Shown here: piece after piece, positions 15,337 to 23,314 of the stretch
Layout of the letters: each line of letters begins with the position of its first letter
Position numbering within the stretch: the stretch's first letter is position 1
NCBI GenBank assembly: GCA_945834475.1
Contig: CAMAHK010000019.1
Coordinates: 1 to 32,447 of the forward strand
Reading direction: 5' to 3'
DNA: 32,447 bases
DNA from: an uncultured Verrucomicrobiota bacterium
GTDB lineage: Bacteria > Verrucomicrobiota > Kiritimatiellia > RFP12 > UBA1067
The notes under the pieces: generated by a model
Told to the model about the DNA's origin: nothing
Database searches by the model: none
What the model saw: only the letters and a program-made list of their open reading frames with translations
Translations under genes and position numbers: made by a program

Positions 15337-16710
15337 TTAGCAAACGCCCTGAGCGATCATCGCGTCGGCGACCTTCGTGAAGCCGGCGATGTTGGCGCCC
15401 ATCACGTAGTTGCCCTTCTGGCCGTACTTCGCAGCGGCTTCCCAGGCGTTGTCGTGGATGGACTTCATGATGCCCTTGAGCTTCGCATCGACTTCCTCGC
15501 GGCTCCAGCTGAGGCGCTCGGAGTTCTGGGACATCTCGAGGCCCGACGTGGCGACGCCACCGGCGTTCGAAGCCTTGCCCGGCGAGTACATGATCTTCGC
15601 CTTGACGAACGCGGCGATCGCGTCCGGCGTGGACGGCATGTTCGCGCCTTCGCCGACGAGCTGGCAGCCATGCTTGAGGAGGTACTCGGCGTCCTTGCCG
15701 TTGAGCTCGTTCTGACGGGCGCACGGGAAGGCGGCGTCGATCTTGTCGGTCACCTGCCAGCTGTTGACGCCCGCGAAGAACTTGACGGCCTTCGTCTTCT
15801 TCGCGAAGTCGGCAAGTTCGCCGCGCTTGACGGTCTTGAGGACCATGATATCCTGAAGCATCTTCTCGGTAATGCCGTCCTTCGCGAGGATCGTGCCCGA
15901 GCGGTCGGAGAGCGTGAGGACCTTCGCGCCGAGCTGCATGAGCTTCTCGGCCGCGTACGTCGCGACGTTGCCCGAACCGGAGATCACGCACTTCTTGCCC
16001 TCGAACGTCTCCTTGCGCATCGCCAGCATGTTCTCGGCGAAGTAAACGTCGCCGTAGCCCGTCGCCTCGGGACGGATTAGCGAGCCACCGAAGGAGAGAC
16101 CCTTGCCCGTGAGGACGCCCGTCCACTCGTTGGCGAGGCGCTTGTACTGGCCGAAGAGGTAGCCGATCTCACGGCCGCCGACGTTCATGTCGCCCGCCGG
16201 AACGTCCGTATCCGGACCGATGTGGCGGAAGAGCTCCGTCATGAAGCTCTGGCAGAAGCGCATGACTTCCGCATCGGAGCAGCGCTTGCCGGGGGTGTGG
16301 GGGCTCTGCTTCGGGTTGAAGTCGGAACCGCCCTTGCCGCCGCCCATCGGAAGCGTCGTGAGCGAGTTCTTGAAGACCTGCTCGAAGGCGAGGAACTTGA
16401 GAACCGAAAGATTGACGGAAGGATCGAAACGGAGACCGCCCTTGTACGGACCGATCGCCGAGTTCATCTGGATGCGGTAGCCGCGGTTGACGCGGACGAT
16501 GCCCTTGTCATCCACCCACGGCACGCGGAACATGATGACACGCTCAGGCTCGACCATGCGCTCGAGAATCGCGTTCTGCTGATACGCCTTGTTGGACTCG
16601 ATCACGGGCGTGAGGGTCGTAAAGACCTCGTCAACGGCCTGGAGGAACTCGGGTTCGTTCGGATTCTTGGCCTGGACGTCCGTCCAGACCTGCTCAATGT
16701 ACTTGTTCAT
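15337..16710 (-). CDS. gdhA: Glutamate dehydrogenase (probably NADP-dependent)
   Basis: The 457-residue hexameric-type enzyme links 2-oxoglutarate and ammonium to glutamate. Clear blocks are YRIQMNSAIGPYKGGLRF near residue 78, LPMGGGKGGSDF near 120 with the catalytic lysine K126, DTDVPAGDMNVGGREIGY, TGKGLSFGGSLIRPEATGYG and the nucleotide-binding SGSGNVATYAAEKL. This arrangement matches the NADP-type (E. coli GdhA-like) clade. Residues 135-140 (QSPHTP) interrupt the otherwise invariant DPKGKSDxEVM segment and come from a partial G-rich repeat. AAAAGG serves as ribosome-binding site. The 170-bp upstream region holds short palindromes but no promoter like the others. Confidence 0.96.
   Translation of the reverse strand: MNKYIEQVWTDVQAKNPNEPEFLQAVDEVFTTLTPVIESNKAYQQNAILERMVEPERVIMFRVPWVDDKGIVRVNRGYRIQMNSAIGPYKGGLRFDPSVNLSVLKFLAFEQVFKNSLTTLPMGGGKGGSDFNPKQSPHTPGKRCSDAEVMRFCQSFMTELFRHIGPDTDVPAGDMNVGGREIGYLFGQYKRLANEWTGVLTGKGLSFGGSLIRPEATGYGDVYFAENMLAMRKETFEGKKCVISGSGNVATYAAEKLMQLGAKVLTLSDRSGTILAKDGITEKMLQDIMVLKTVKRGELADFAKKTKAVKFFAGVNSWQVTDKIDAAFPCARQNELNGKDAEYLLKHGCQLVGEGANMPSTPDAIAAFVKAKIMYSPGKASNAGGVATSGLEMSQNSERLSWSREEVDAKLKGIMKSIHDNAWEAAAKYGQKGNYVMGANIAGFTKVADAMIAQGVC
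16288..16306 (+). repeat. Partial G5-TGYG-G5 repeat within gdhA
   Basis: The sequence GCCGGGGGTGTGGGGG matches the 5' half of the RAYT-associated repeat (GCCAGGGGGTGCGGGGG). It accounts for an insertion of about six to eight residues at a site where other glutamate dehydrogenases have none. Confidence 0.5.
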
Positions 16711-16847
16711 GTGAGTGCCTTTTAGTTAGGTTAAACTAGCAATAGTTTGAACTGCAAATCCCGTGCCACCAGAGCTTTAGTCGCTTCTATGGCCTCATAA
16801 TATTACACTTTACGTAACACCATATCAGGGGGTATTACACAAAGTGA

Positions 16848-16860
16848 AACCACAGTGGTT
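16848..16860. promoter_or_regulatory. Palindrome AACCAC-A-GTGGTT
   Basis: A perfect 13-bp palindrome lies 20 nt beyond the EIIC stop and 137 nt upstream of gdhA. About 25 bp further towards gdhA lies TTACGTAA. It could be an operator for gdhA or a weak terminator stem for the EIIC gene. The rest of 16711-16880 shows nothing I can name. Confidence 0.3.
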
Positions 16861-16880
16861 GTCAGCGTGCGAGCCATTCG

Positions 16881-18269
16881 TCAATTCGCCAATTGCCCAA
16901 TCCGCTTGCGATTCACCGCGCACATGCCGAGCGCGAGAAGCCCTGCGGCGATCGCGCCGACCCACTTGAGCGTCACCGTCAGGTGGAAGACGACCCAGCA
17001 CCAGAGCGCGCTCGCGAAGTCAAGCGCCGCGCCGCCCTCGAAGCCCTCGGGCACGGTGATGCCGTCCAGCTTCGCCGCGCCGATCGCGTGCGAAAAGGCC
17101 GGCGTCAGGTTGGTGACGAAGTAGAGTCCCGCGACAAGCGCGACAAGACCGATGATGAAGGTCTTGAGCACGTTGCCCTTCGTGATCGGCAACACGCACG
17201 GGAAGAGATAGAACATCCCAGCGAGCGACGCAAGCGGCAGGAACTTGTTCCCCGGCAGCACGACCGAAAGGAAGAGAATGACCGGGATCAGGAGAATCGA
17301 GACGACCAGCGTTGTCGGGTGTCCAATGACCAAGGCCGGGCTCATGCCGATGGAGAAGGTTTGAGAAGTTTGAAGGGTTTGAGAGGTTTTCAGGCGGGTC
17401 GAGAGTTTCTCCTGCACAGCCTGCGAAATCGGCTTGAGGCCTTCGATGAAGAGGCCCGTGATGCGGGGGATGAGTTCCATCACCGCGCCGACCGTGACGC
17501 CGAGCTTGAGAATCGCGGGAATCGAATCGCGCACGGCCGCGAGCGAATCGCAGCGGAGACACCCGATCGCACAGCCGATGACGAGTCCGAGGAAGAGCGG
17601 CTCACCGAGCAAGCCGAACTTCTTCTTGAGTCCCTCCGCGTCGATGTTGAGTTTGCCGAAGCCCGGAATGCGGTCGAGGAGCCAGCCGATCGCGACCGCG
17701 AACGGCGTGAAACTCTGGCAGAACGGCTGCGGAATCGAGATGCCCTCCATGTCCTTGTAATACGACTGGAAGCCCTTCGCCGTGAAGTCGGCCATGCAGA
17801 GCGTGATCACGTAAAGGACAATCGCCGCATAAAACGCCCAAGCGAGCGAGCCCGTCGTAAAGAAGACCATCGCGCCGAGAAAGGCGAAATGCCAGTAGTT
17901 CCAGAGGTCGATGTTCACCGTGCGCGTCGTCTTCGTGAGAAGCATCACGACGTTGACGCCGAGGCAGACAGGAATGATAAACGCGCCGACGGCCGTCGAA
18001 TACGCGACCGCCGCGGCCGCCGGCCAGCCGAGGTCAAAGTACGGAAGGTTGAGGTGGTAAAGCTCCGTCATCCCCTTCAGCGCGGGACCAAGATTGCTGG
18101 TGAGAAGCGCCGTCACGACACCAAGCCCGACAAAGCCGACGCCGACCTTGAGTCCCGACTTGAGCGCCTGAGAGAACTTGATGCCAATCAAACACCCGAG
18201 GACGGTGAAGATGACCGGCATCATCACCGAAGCCCCAAGTCCAATCACATAAGCAAAAACCTGTTCCAT
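16881..18269 (-). CDS. Galactitol-type PTS EIIC membrane component
   Basis: The 462-residue protein is an integral membrane EIIC of the galactitol family. It shows the N-terminal MMPVIFTVLGCLIGIKFSQALKSGLKVGVGFVGL region and the conserved IGMSPALVIGHPTT segment. It would move a sugar or polyol across the membrane with EIIA and EIIB partners, but neither is present in the window. It may rely on distant partners or work without phosphorylation. Residues 292-305 (LKTSQTLQTSQTF) come from a tandem repeat. It follows the GH88 gene by 39 nt, so it may carry a product of uronate or polysaccharide breakdown. The substrate is unproven. Confidence 0.85.
   Translation of the reverse strand: MEQVFAYVIGLGASVMMPVIFTVLGCLIGIKFSQALKSGLKVGVGFVGLGVVTALLTSNLGPALKGMTELYHLNLPYFDLGWPAAAAVAYSTAVGAFIIPVCLGVNVVMLLTKTTRTVNIDLWNYWHFAFLGAMVFFTTGSLAWAFYAAIVLYVITLCMADFTAKGFQSYYKDMEGISIPQPFCQSFTPFAVAIGWLLDRIPGFGKLNIDAEGLKKKFGLLGEPLFLGLVIGCAIGCLRCDSLAAVRDSIPAILKLGVTVGAVMELIPRITGLFIEGLKPISQAVQEKLSTRLKTSQTLQTSQTFSIGMSPALVIGHPTTLVVSILLIPVILFLSVVLPGNKFLPLASLAGMFYLFPCVLPITKGNVLKTFIIGLVALVAGLYFVTNLTPAFSHAIGAAKLDGITVPEGFEGGAALDFASALWCWVVFHLTVTLKWVGAIAAGLLALGMCAVNRKRIGQLAN
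17354..17394. repeat. Tandem 9-10-bp repeat inside the EIIC gene
   Basis: Units of the type GGTTTGAGA are repeated about four times with small changes. They encode a Thr/Ser/Gln-rich stretch just before the IGMSPALVIGHP motif. The C-terminus of the same gene (16872-16900) is formed by a different run of AATTG-based units. Confidence 0.65.
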
Positions 18270-18281
18270 AACACCACTACC

Positions 18282-18311
18282 CGCTTATCGCTTATCACTC
18301 AACACTTATCA
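18282..18311. repeat. CTTATCACT-type tandem repeat between GH88 and EIIC
   Basis: CGCTTATCGCTTATCACTC and a second ACTTATCACTC fill the 39-nt gap between the two genes. On the coding strand the units read GTGATAAG and place stop codons in all frames just after the GH88 stop. Confidence 0.55.
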
Positions 18312-19553
18312 CTCTTTCTTGAGACGCAGCAGCGCCTCAAGAAAGTAGTAGTCGCCGTAGTCGAGCGGCGTATCGACTTCGCTGCCGCCGGGCTTGTGTC
18401 CGACGCCGTGCTTGAGAAGCCAGTGACCGATTTCGTCACCCTCCGAGAAGTATTCGGGCGAAGCGAGCGCCGTGAGCTGCTTCACCGCAAACGCGCGGTA
18501 CTTCGCGGCCTTGTCGGGACTCTTCACGTACTTCGAGAGTTCGAGTAGACCCGAGGCGATGATCGCCGCCGCCGAGGTGTCGCGCTCTTCGCCCGGCGCG
18601 CCGAAGTCCCAGTACGGGACGCCGTCAATGGGCATGTTCGGATGGTTGAGCGCGAAGTCCGTCACCTTCTCGGCGAATGCGAGATACGCGGGATCCTTCG
18701 CCTCGCGGTACATCATCGTGTAGCCGTAGATCGCCCACGCCTGGCCGCGGCTCCACGCCGTCTCGCAGGAAAGTCCCTGCCCGCGGCGAATCTCCTGAAC
18801 CGCGCCGTGGAAGCCGGGACGCTGATCGTAGTTCAGGACGTGATACGTGCCGCCGTCCGCCCGGAAGTGATGCGCCATCGTCTTCGTCGCATGGCTGCGC
18901 GCGACGTCCGCAAAGCGCTTCTCGCCGCCCGGAATCTTCGCCGCCTCCTCGAGCAGCTCGAGATTCATCATGTTGTCGGGAATGACAAGGAAGTCCTTCG
19001 TCTCATCCAGCATGCCCCAGCTGCGGATCAAGCCGAGCTCTGGCTTAAAGCGCTTGCAGAGCGAATCGGCCGTGCTCGTGATGAGCGCGTCGTATTCGTC
19101 GGTCTTCAGGAGGCGCTTCGCGTTGCCGTACGAACAGTACATAATGAAGCCGATGTCATGGTTGGACGTGACCTTGGCATTCGGCGCAAGCGTCTCGGTC
19201 CAGGCCTTGGCGCGCGTCTTGAAGAACTCGTCTCCCGTCGCCTCGTAGAGATACCAGAGCGAGCCGGGGAAGTGCCCCGCCGTCCACCAGAAGATCGTGC
19301 GCATGTCGAGCTGACGGGTCTTGCGGTTGAAGCCATGCGGCATCAGCGCCTTCGACTTGTCCCAGCCCTTGCCGACTTCCTTTTCGGAAATGGCGAGCGG
19401 AGCCGCAGCGGCATCGAGCGCCTTGTAGTGCGCCGCCGACTTCGCGAAGATTTCGGGAAGACGCGCGAGCAGCGCCTCCTCAGCAGCCGGAGCCGCAACC
19501 AGGGACGTCGTCAAAGCGACGGAACAGAACGAAAGAGTCCAAGTGTATTTCAT
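18309..19553 (-). CDS. Secreted GH88 unsaturated glucuronyl hydrolase
   Basis: The 414-residue protein begins with a signal peptide (MKYTWTLSFCSVALTTSLVAA) and is otherwise an alpha/alpha-barrel of the GH88 family. This family removes the unsaturated uronic acid left at the non-reducing end by polysaccharide lyases. The likely catalytic aspartates lie in SNHDIGFIMYCSYGNA (residue about 133) and in VIPDNMMNLELL (about 194), matching the two essential Asp of Bacillus UGL. WSRGQAWAIYGYTMMYR and YWDFGAPGEERDTSAAAI are also family blocks. It has its own promoter and is followed by the EIIC gene, suggesting hydrolysis outside the cytoplasm followed by uptake. Confidence 0.92.
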   Translation of the reverse strand: MKYTWTLSFCSVALTTSLVAAPAAEEALLARLPEIFAKSAAHYKALDAAAAPLAISEKEVGKGWDKSKALMPHGFNRKTRQLDMRTIFWWTAGHFPGSLWYLYEATGDEFFKTRAKAWTETLAPNAKVTSNHDIGFIMYCSYGNAKRLLKTDEYDALITSTADSLCKRFKPELGLIRSWGMLDETKDFLVIPDNMMNLELLEEAAKIPGGEKRFADVARSHATKTMAHHFRADGGTYHVLNYDQRPGFHGAVQEIRRGQGLSCETAWSRGQAWAIYGYTMMYREAKDPAYLAFAEKVTDFALNHPNMPIDGVPYWDFGAPGEERDTSAAAIIASGLLELSKYVKSPDKAAKYRAFAVKQLTALASPEYFSEGDEIGHWLLKHGVGHKPGGSEVDTPLDYGDYYFLEALLRLKKE

Positions 19554-19559
19554 AATTAC

Positions 19560-19568
19560 ATTATACCA
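19560..19568 (-). promoter_or_regulatory. Promoter of GH88, probably leaderless
   Basis: TGG-TATAAT ends exactly 6 nt before the ATG at 19553, so the canonical +1 is the A of the start codon. The start is fixed by the signal peptide. No Shine-Dalgarno sequence is possible in this gap. Confidence 0.65.
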
Positions 19569-19595
19569 TTAAGCGTTGCATTGAGACACCCCCCT

Positions 19596-21260
19596 TTAAG
19601 GGAGTGCGTTGAAATGAAGCCGCTGCCCGTCGGCCGTCAGGCGCTTGGCAAGGTCTGCATAGGGAACGTCTTGCACGGCACGGCCGTCTTTGGCCGCCAT
19701 TGCCGCCGCCGTTGCAGCCGATTCACCGAGGAGCATGAAGACGGGTTCCATGCGGATCGAACCGAACGCCATGTGCGTCGCGGAGAGCGCCACGGGGACG
19801 ATCAGGTTCTCGCAGTCCGCCTTGCGCGGAACGATTGCGCCGTAGTCGATGCCGTACGGGGTCTTCGGCTTCACCTCGATGTCGCCCTCGTTCTGCACGT
19901 AGCCGTCGGCCGTCACATAGCGACGGACGTTGTGCGAGTCGAGGCTGTAGGAGCCCATACCGACGGGACCGTACGCCTTACCCTGCGCGGGATGGCGCGG
20001 ATCGCCGAGGCAGTCGTGCTCGGTCATCGTGTATTCGCCGACCATGCGGCGGCCCTCGCGGACGTAGATCTCGTACGACCAGCCGCCGTTCTCGACGAAC
20101 TCGTCCTTGGTGAGGCCCCACTTGGACATCGCGTCACGGACGTTCTTCGGCACGGACGGATCGTTCGCAATGAAGTAGAGGACGCCCATCTGGTAGTCCT
20201 TGTGCGCCTTCGCGAGTTCCGCGCGGCGCTCGTAGCTCGCCTCGGGCCACTCGTAGCTGCCGCCGAGCCAGTCGAAGTTCAGCGGACCGTGGTTGTTCGT
20301 GTCCGTCTTGTGGTTCGCGATGCGGTCGAACTTCTGGAACGTCTCCTTGTACCCCTTCGCGTAGCAGCGCGCAAGGAGCTCATAACGCGCAGGATCGTAG
20401 CCGTCCGGCTTCGCGAACGGAATGCGGTTGCGCGGATCGTCCGTCAGGCACAGGCGGTAGCAGTACGCCTGCACGCGCTTGTCGCCCGCACCCTTCACGC
20501 CCGGCTCGCCGAGATCGATCTCGGCGCAAAGTCCGCTCGACGGATCGCCCGGCACCTTGTAGGGCGAGATCTTCCAGTCGCGGAAATGGTGCTTGTGATG
20601 GAGGACGCCGATCTGGTTGCCGTTCCAGTGCTCGCCGAATTCGGCGCAGTCCTCGCGTCCCACACGGTACGGCACGCCCGCCGCCGCCATGAGGTCGCCT
20701 TCGTAGGTCGCGTCGATGAAGTACTTGCCGGAATACGTGTTGCCCGAAAGCGTCCGGATGGACGCGATGCGACCATCCTTCTTGGTCACACCCTTCCCTC
20801 GATCCAGGAACTCGCCGCGGCGGACATCGACCTTGCGCTCGGCCATCCAGTCGATGAAGACCTGCTCGGCGACGTGCGGCTCGAAGGTCCACATCGTCCC
20901 TTCCTCATGGTTCATCGCCTTGGTGTCCTGTCCGTCGGCCTTGAAGTCCTCCTTCTTCTGCCACGTCCAGGTCTCGGGCTTCTGATACATCTTGTAGATG
21001 CGGCGGTAGAAGTCGCGGGCTAGTCCGCCGATCGCGGACGTGTTGCCCGAGTCGGTGAAGCCGAGGCCCGAGACGGAGAGTCCGCCGATATGCTGCGCCG
21101 GCGCGACGATGACGGGCTTCATCCCCATATCCGTCGCCTTGATCGCCGCCGAAACCGCCGCCGGCGAACTTCCGTAGATCACCAGATCGGCCTTGAACTC
21201 CTCAGCCGAGACACACAGCGCCGTCGCAGCCACACCCGTCAGAATCAAGCTCTTCATCAT
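19596..21260 (-). CDS. Secreted FAD-dependent oxidoreductase (FAD_oxidored family)
   Basis: From the ATG at 21260 the protein has 554 residues. It begins with a signal peptide (MMKSLILTGVAATALCVSA), then a Rossmann nucleotide-binding start (ADLVIYGSSPAAVSAAIKA), and the IGGLSVSGLGFTDSG segment typical of the large FAD_oxidored group common in polysaccharide loci. Further blocks are GKYFIDATYEGDLMAAAGVPY and the C-terminal ARMEP-type region with ATHMAFGSIRMEPVFMLLG. The substrate is unknown. Oxidation of a sugar is likely from context. The start overlaps the GH5 stop by 1 nt (TGATG) and has an AAGGGG ribosome-binding site. The longer frame starting at 21386 lies within GH5 and is rejected. Confidence 0.88.
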   Translation of the reverse strand: MMKSLILTGVAATALCVSAEEFKADLVIYGSSPAAVSAAIKATDMGMKPVIVAPAQHIGGLSVSGLGFTDSGNTSAIGGLARDFYRRIYKMYQKPETWTWQKKEDFKADGQDTKAMNHEEGTMWTFEPHVAEQVFIDWMAERKVDVRRGEFLDRGKGVTKKDGRIASIRTLSGNTYSGKYFIDATYEGDLMAAAGVPYRVGREDCAEFGEHWNGNQIGVLHHKHHFRDWKISPYKVPGDPSSGLCAEIDLGEPGVKGAGDKRVQAYCYRLCLTDDPRNRIPFAKPDGYDPARYELLARCYAKGYKETFQKFDRIANHKTDTNNHGPLNFDWLGGSYEWPEASYERRAELAKAHKDYQMGVLYFIANDPSVPKNVRDAMSKWGLTKDEFVENGGWSYEIYVREGRRMVGEYTMTEHDCLGDPRHPAQGKAYGPVGMGSYSLDSHNVRRYVTADGYVQNEGDIEVKPKTPYGIDYGAIVPRKADCENLIVPVALSATHMAFGSIRMEPVFMLLGESAATAAAMAAKDGRAVQDVPYADLAKRLTADGQRLHFNALP

Positions 21261-23314
21261 CACCGCATCCCCTTCATCTCGAACTTCTCGCCGCTGAGCG
21301 CACGCTTCGCGAATTCGCCCCAGTACGGCGTCGGATCGTAGTCCCAGCTCTGGATCATCACCGGCGCGGCCTTCGGATGGAAGCACCAGCCCGTCCAGTT
21401 GATGCGGAGCTTCTGGATGAAGCCGAGCATATCGGGCGAGAACGTGTAGGGATCCTCCTGCTGGTTGTCGGGGATGAAGTTCATCACGCCAAGCGGGGAC
21501 GCGCCGACTTCACCCAGGAAAATCGGGTGCTTCGCCGCGACCGGGAGGATGCGGCCCCAGCCCTTGTGCCAGTGATAGGTGTGCCAGGCGTACATGATGC
21601 CGTTGCCGGTCGTGTCCGTGAGGCGGTAGGACTTCTTCTCGCCCTTCTCGATCGCCTCGCTCTCGATGCCGGTGAGGTCGTTCGCCCAGAAGAGGCCGCC
21701 CGCGATGACGACGTTCTTCGCGCCGGTGGAGCGGACCGCGTCCACGAGCGCCTGCATGCCGACGGACTCGAAGCCCTGGTTCTTCTTCTTCTCCTCGGCC
21801 GAGAGGAAGGCCGACTCGTCGTGCTGGCCCTGCTGGCCGACCCAGCCGCCGTCGCGCCAGATCTCCCAGCTGATGCCGTGGGGTTCGTTGAAGAGGTCAA
21901 ACAGGACGGCCGGATGGTTCTTGTAGTGCGCCGCACAGTCCTTCCAGAAGGCGACATGCTCGGCCTTCGGGGCACGGAAGCGGTGGAGGTCGATGACGAC
22001 ATAGGCACCGCGGTTCGCCGCGAGGCGGACGATCTTGTCGCACGCGTCGCGGAAGGACTTACCGCCGTCGTTCTTCGAGTAGACGCCCGTACCGAACCAG
22101 TGGGCCTCGTTGATCGGCAGGCGGATGCAGTTCGCCTTCCATTCGTCGATCGCAACGACCGTGGACTTCGTCTCCTGCTCGCCGTTCGGGATCGTCTCCA
22201 TGCCGCCCGCATTCACGCCCTGCAGCCAGACTTCCTTGCCCGAGGGATCGACGAGACGGTTGCCCTGGACACGGACCATCTTCGGCCACTTCGCACGGTT
22301 CTCCGGCTCGTCCGGGACATAGCGGGCCTTGGCCTGGCGCTCGCGCTCGGCGGCGGCCTTCTTGAGCGGCTCCGCGGAAGAGGCGACGCACCGGACGTCC
22401 GTCATCTCCATTTCACCGGCCTTCACCTGGAAGAGACACGGCATGACGACAAGCGTCACGGCCTCCTTCGGCACGAGGAAGGACGTCTCGCGATCCTGCC
22501 AGCCCTTTGTGTCCTTCTGGACGTAGACCGGGCCGGGGTTCTGGATCTCCTTGCCGTTCGCATCCTTGAACTTGAAGAGGACGCGCGCGTCAAACCAGGG
22601 CTTCTCGCCCGTCTTGAGGTTCTTGACCTCCCACTTCCACGACATCTTCAGCGCCTCGACGCCCGAGGGAACGTCATATTCCTTGTAGGCGCAGACGAGC
22701 TTGCCCGGTTCGGTGGAGACGAGCTTCGCGTACGGACCGTTCTGCGCGGGAATCAGAGACCCGCCTTTCTCCAGGCGGTCTTTCGCCTTCGCCTTGCGAT
22801 TCTCCACGCTGGCGGCCTTCTTCGCAGCCGCCGCCTCGCGCTTCGCCTTCTCCGCCGGATCTTCGGTAAACGTCTTCTGCGCCACGACCGAGAGTTTGCG
22901 AATCTGGAAAGCGCCCTTCTTAACATTGAAAAGACACGGCATCAGCGCAATGCCCTGCGCCTTCTCCGGAACCTCCACCGTCTTCTTGACCTCAAACCAG
23001 TCCTTCGTCCCGGCCCAGCCGCCGATAGTGGGGCCGCCCTTGACTTCCTTGCACTGGCTGTCGATGAACTTGGTCATCATTCGCGCGTCGAACCAGCCCT
23101 GAGCGCCCTTCTGGACGTCCGTGATCTTAGCCTCGAACGAAATGGCCGCGCCCTTCGTTCCCCTCGGGAAGAACACGGGAATGAAATGCATTCCCATCTT
23201 GCCCTCCCCCTTGAACGGCACGTCAAGGTTCCGCTTCCCCTCCGGAACCAGATTCGTCTCCGCCCCCGCGACAAGCGCAAGAGCCCCCATCACCGCCATG
23301 ATCAGTCTTTTCAT
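21260..23314 (-). CDS. Secreted GH5 endoglycanase with two carbohydrate-binding-like domains
   Basis: The 684-residue protein has a signal peptide, two similar beta-sandwich-like domains (about 25-145 and 195-311) and a GH5 TIM barrel (about 345-680). The domains share WFDAR and the block MPCLF-x-VK, so they arose by duplication. An Ala/Lys-rich, probably helical linker (150-182) separates them. In the barrel, the acid/base is E477 in FDLFNEPHG and the nucleophile is E602 in FLGEVGAS. GH5 enzymes cut beta-1,4-glucans, mannans or xylans, and the exact target is open. The start overlaps the GH92 stop (ATGA). Confidence 0.92.
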   Translation of the reverse strand: MKRLIMAVMGALALVAGAETNLVPEGKRNLDVPFKGEGKMGMHFIPVFFPRGTKGAAISFEAKITDVQKGAQGWFDARMMTKFIDSQCKEVKGGPTIGGWAGTKDWFEVKKTVEVPEKAQGIALMPCLFNVKKGAFQIRKLSVVAQKTFTEDPAEKAKREAAAAKKAASVENRKAKAKDRLEKGGSLIPAQNGPYAKLVSTEPGKLVCAYKEYDVPSGVEALKMSWKWEVKNLKTGEKPWFDARVLFKFKDANGKEIQNPGPVYVQKDTKGWQDRETSFLVPKEAVTLVVMPCLFQVKAGEMEMTDVRCVASSAEPLKKAAAERERQAKARYVPDEPENRAKWPKMVRVQGNRLVDPSGKEVWLQGVNAGGMETIPNGEQETKSTVVAIDEWKANCIRLPINEAHWFGTGVYSKNDGGKSFRDACDKIVRLAANRGAYVVIDLHRFRAPKAEHVAFWKDCAAHYKNHPAVLFDLFNEPHGISWEIWRDGGWVGQQGQHDESAFLSAEEKKKNQGFESVGMQALVDAVRSTGAKNVVIAGGLFWANDLTGIESEAIEKGEKKSYRLTDTTGNGIMYAWHTYHWHKGWGRILPVAAKHPIFLGEVGASPLGVMNFIPDNQQEDPYTFSPDMLGFIQKLRINWTGWCFHPKAAPVMIQSWDYDPTPYWGEFAKRALSGEKFEMKGMR

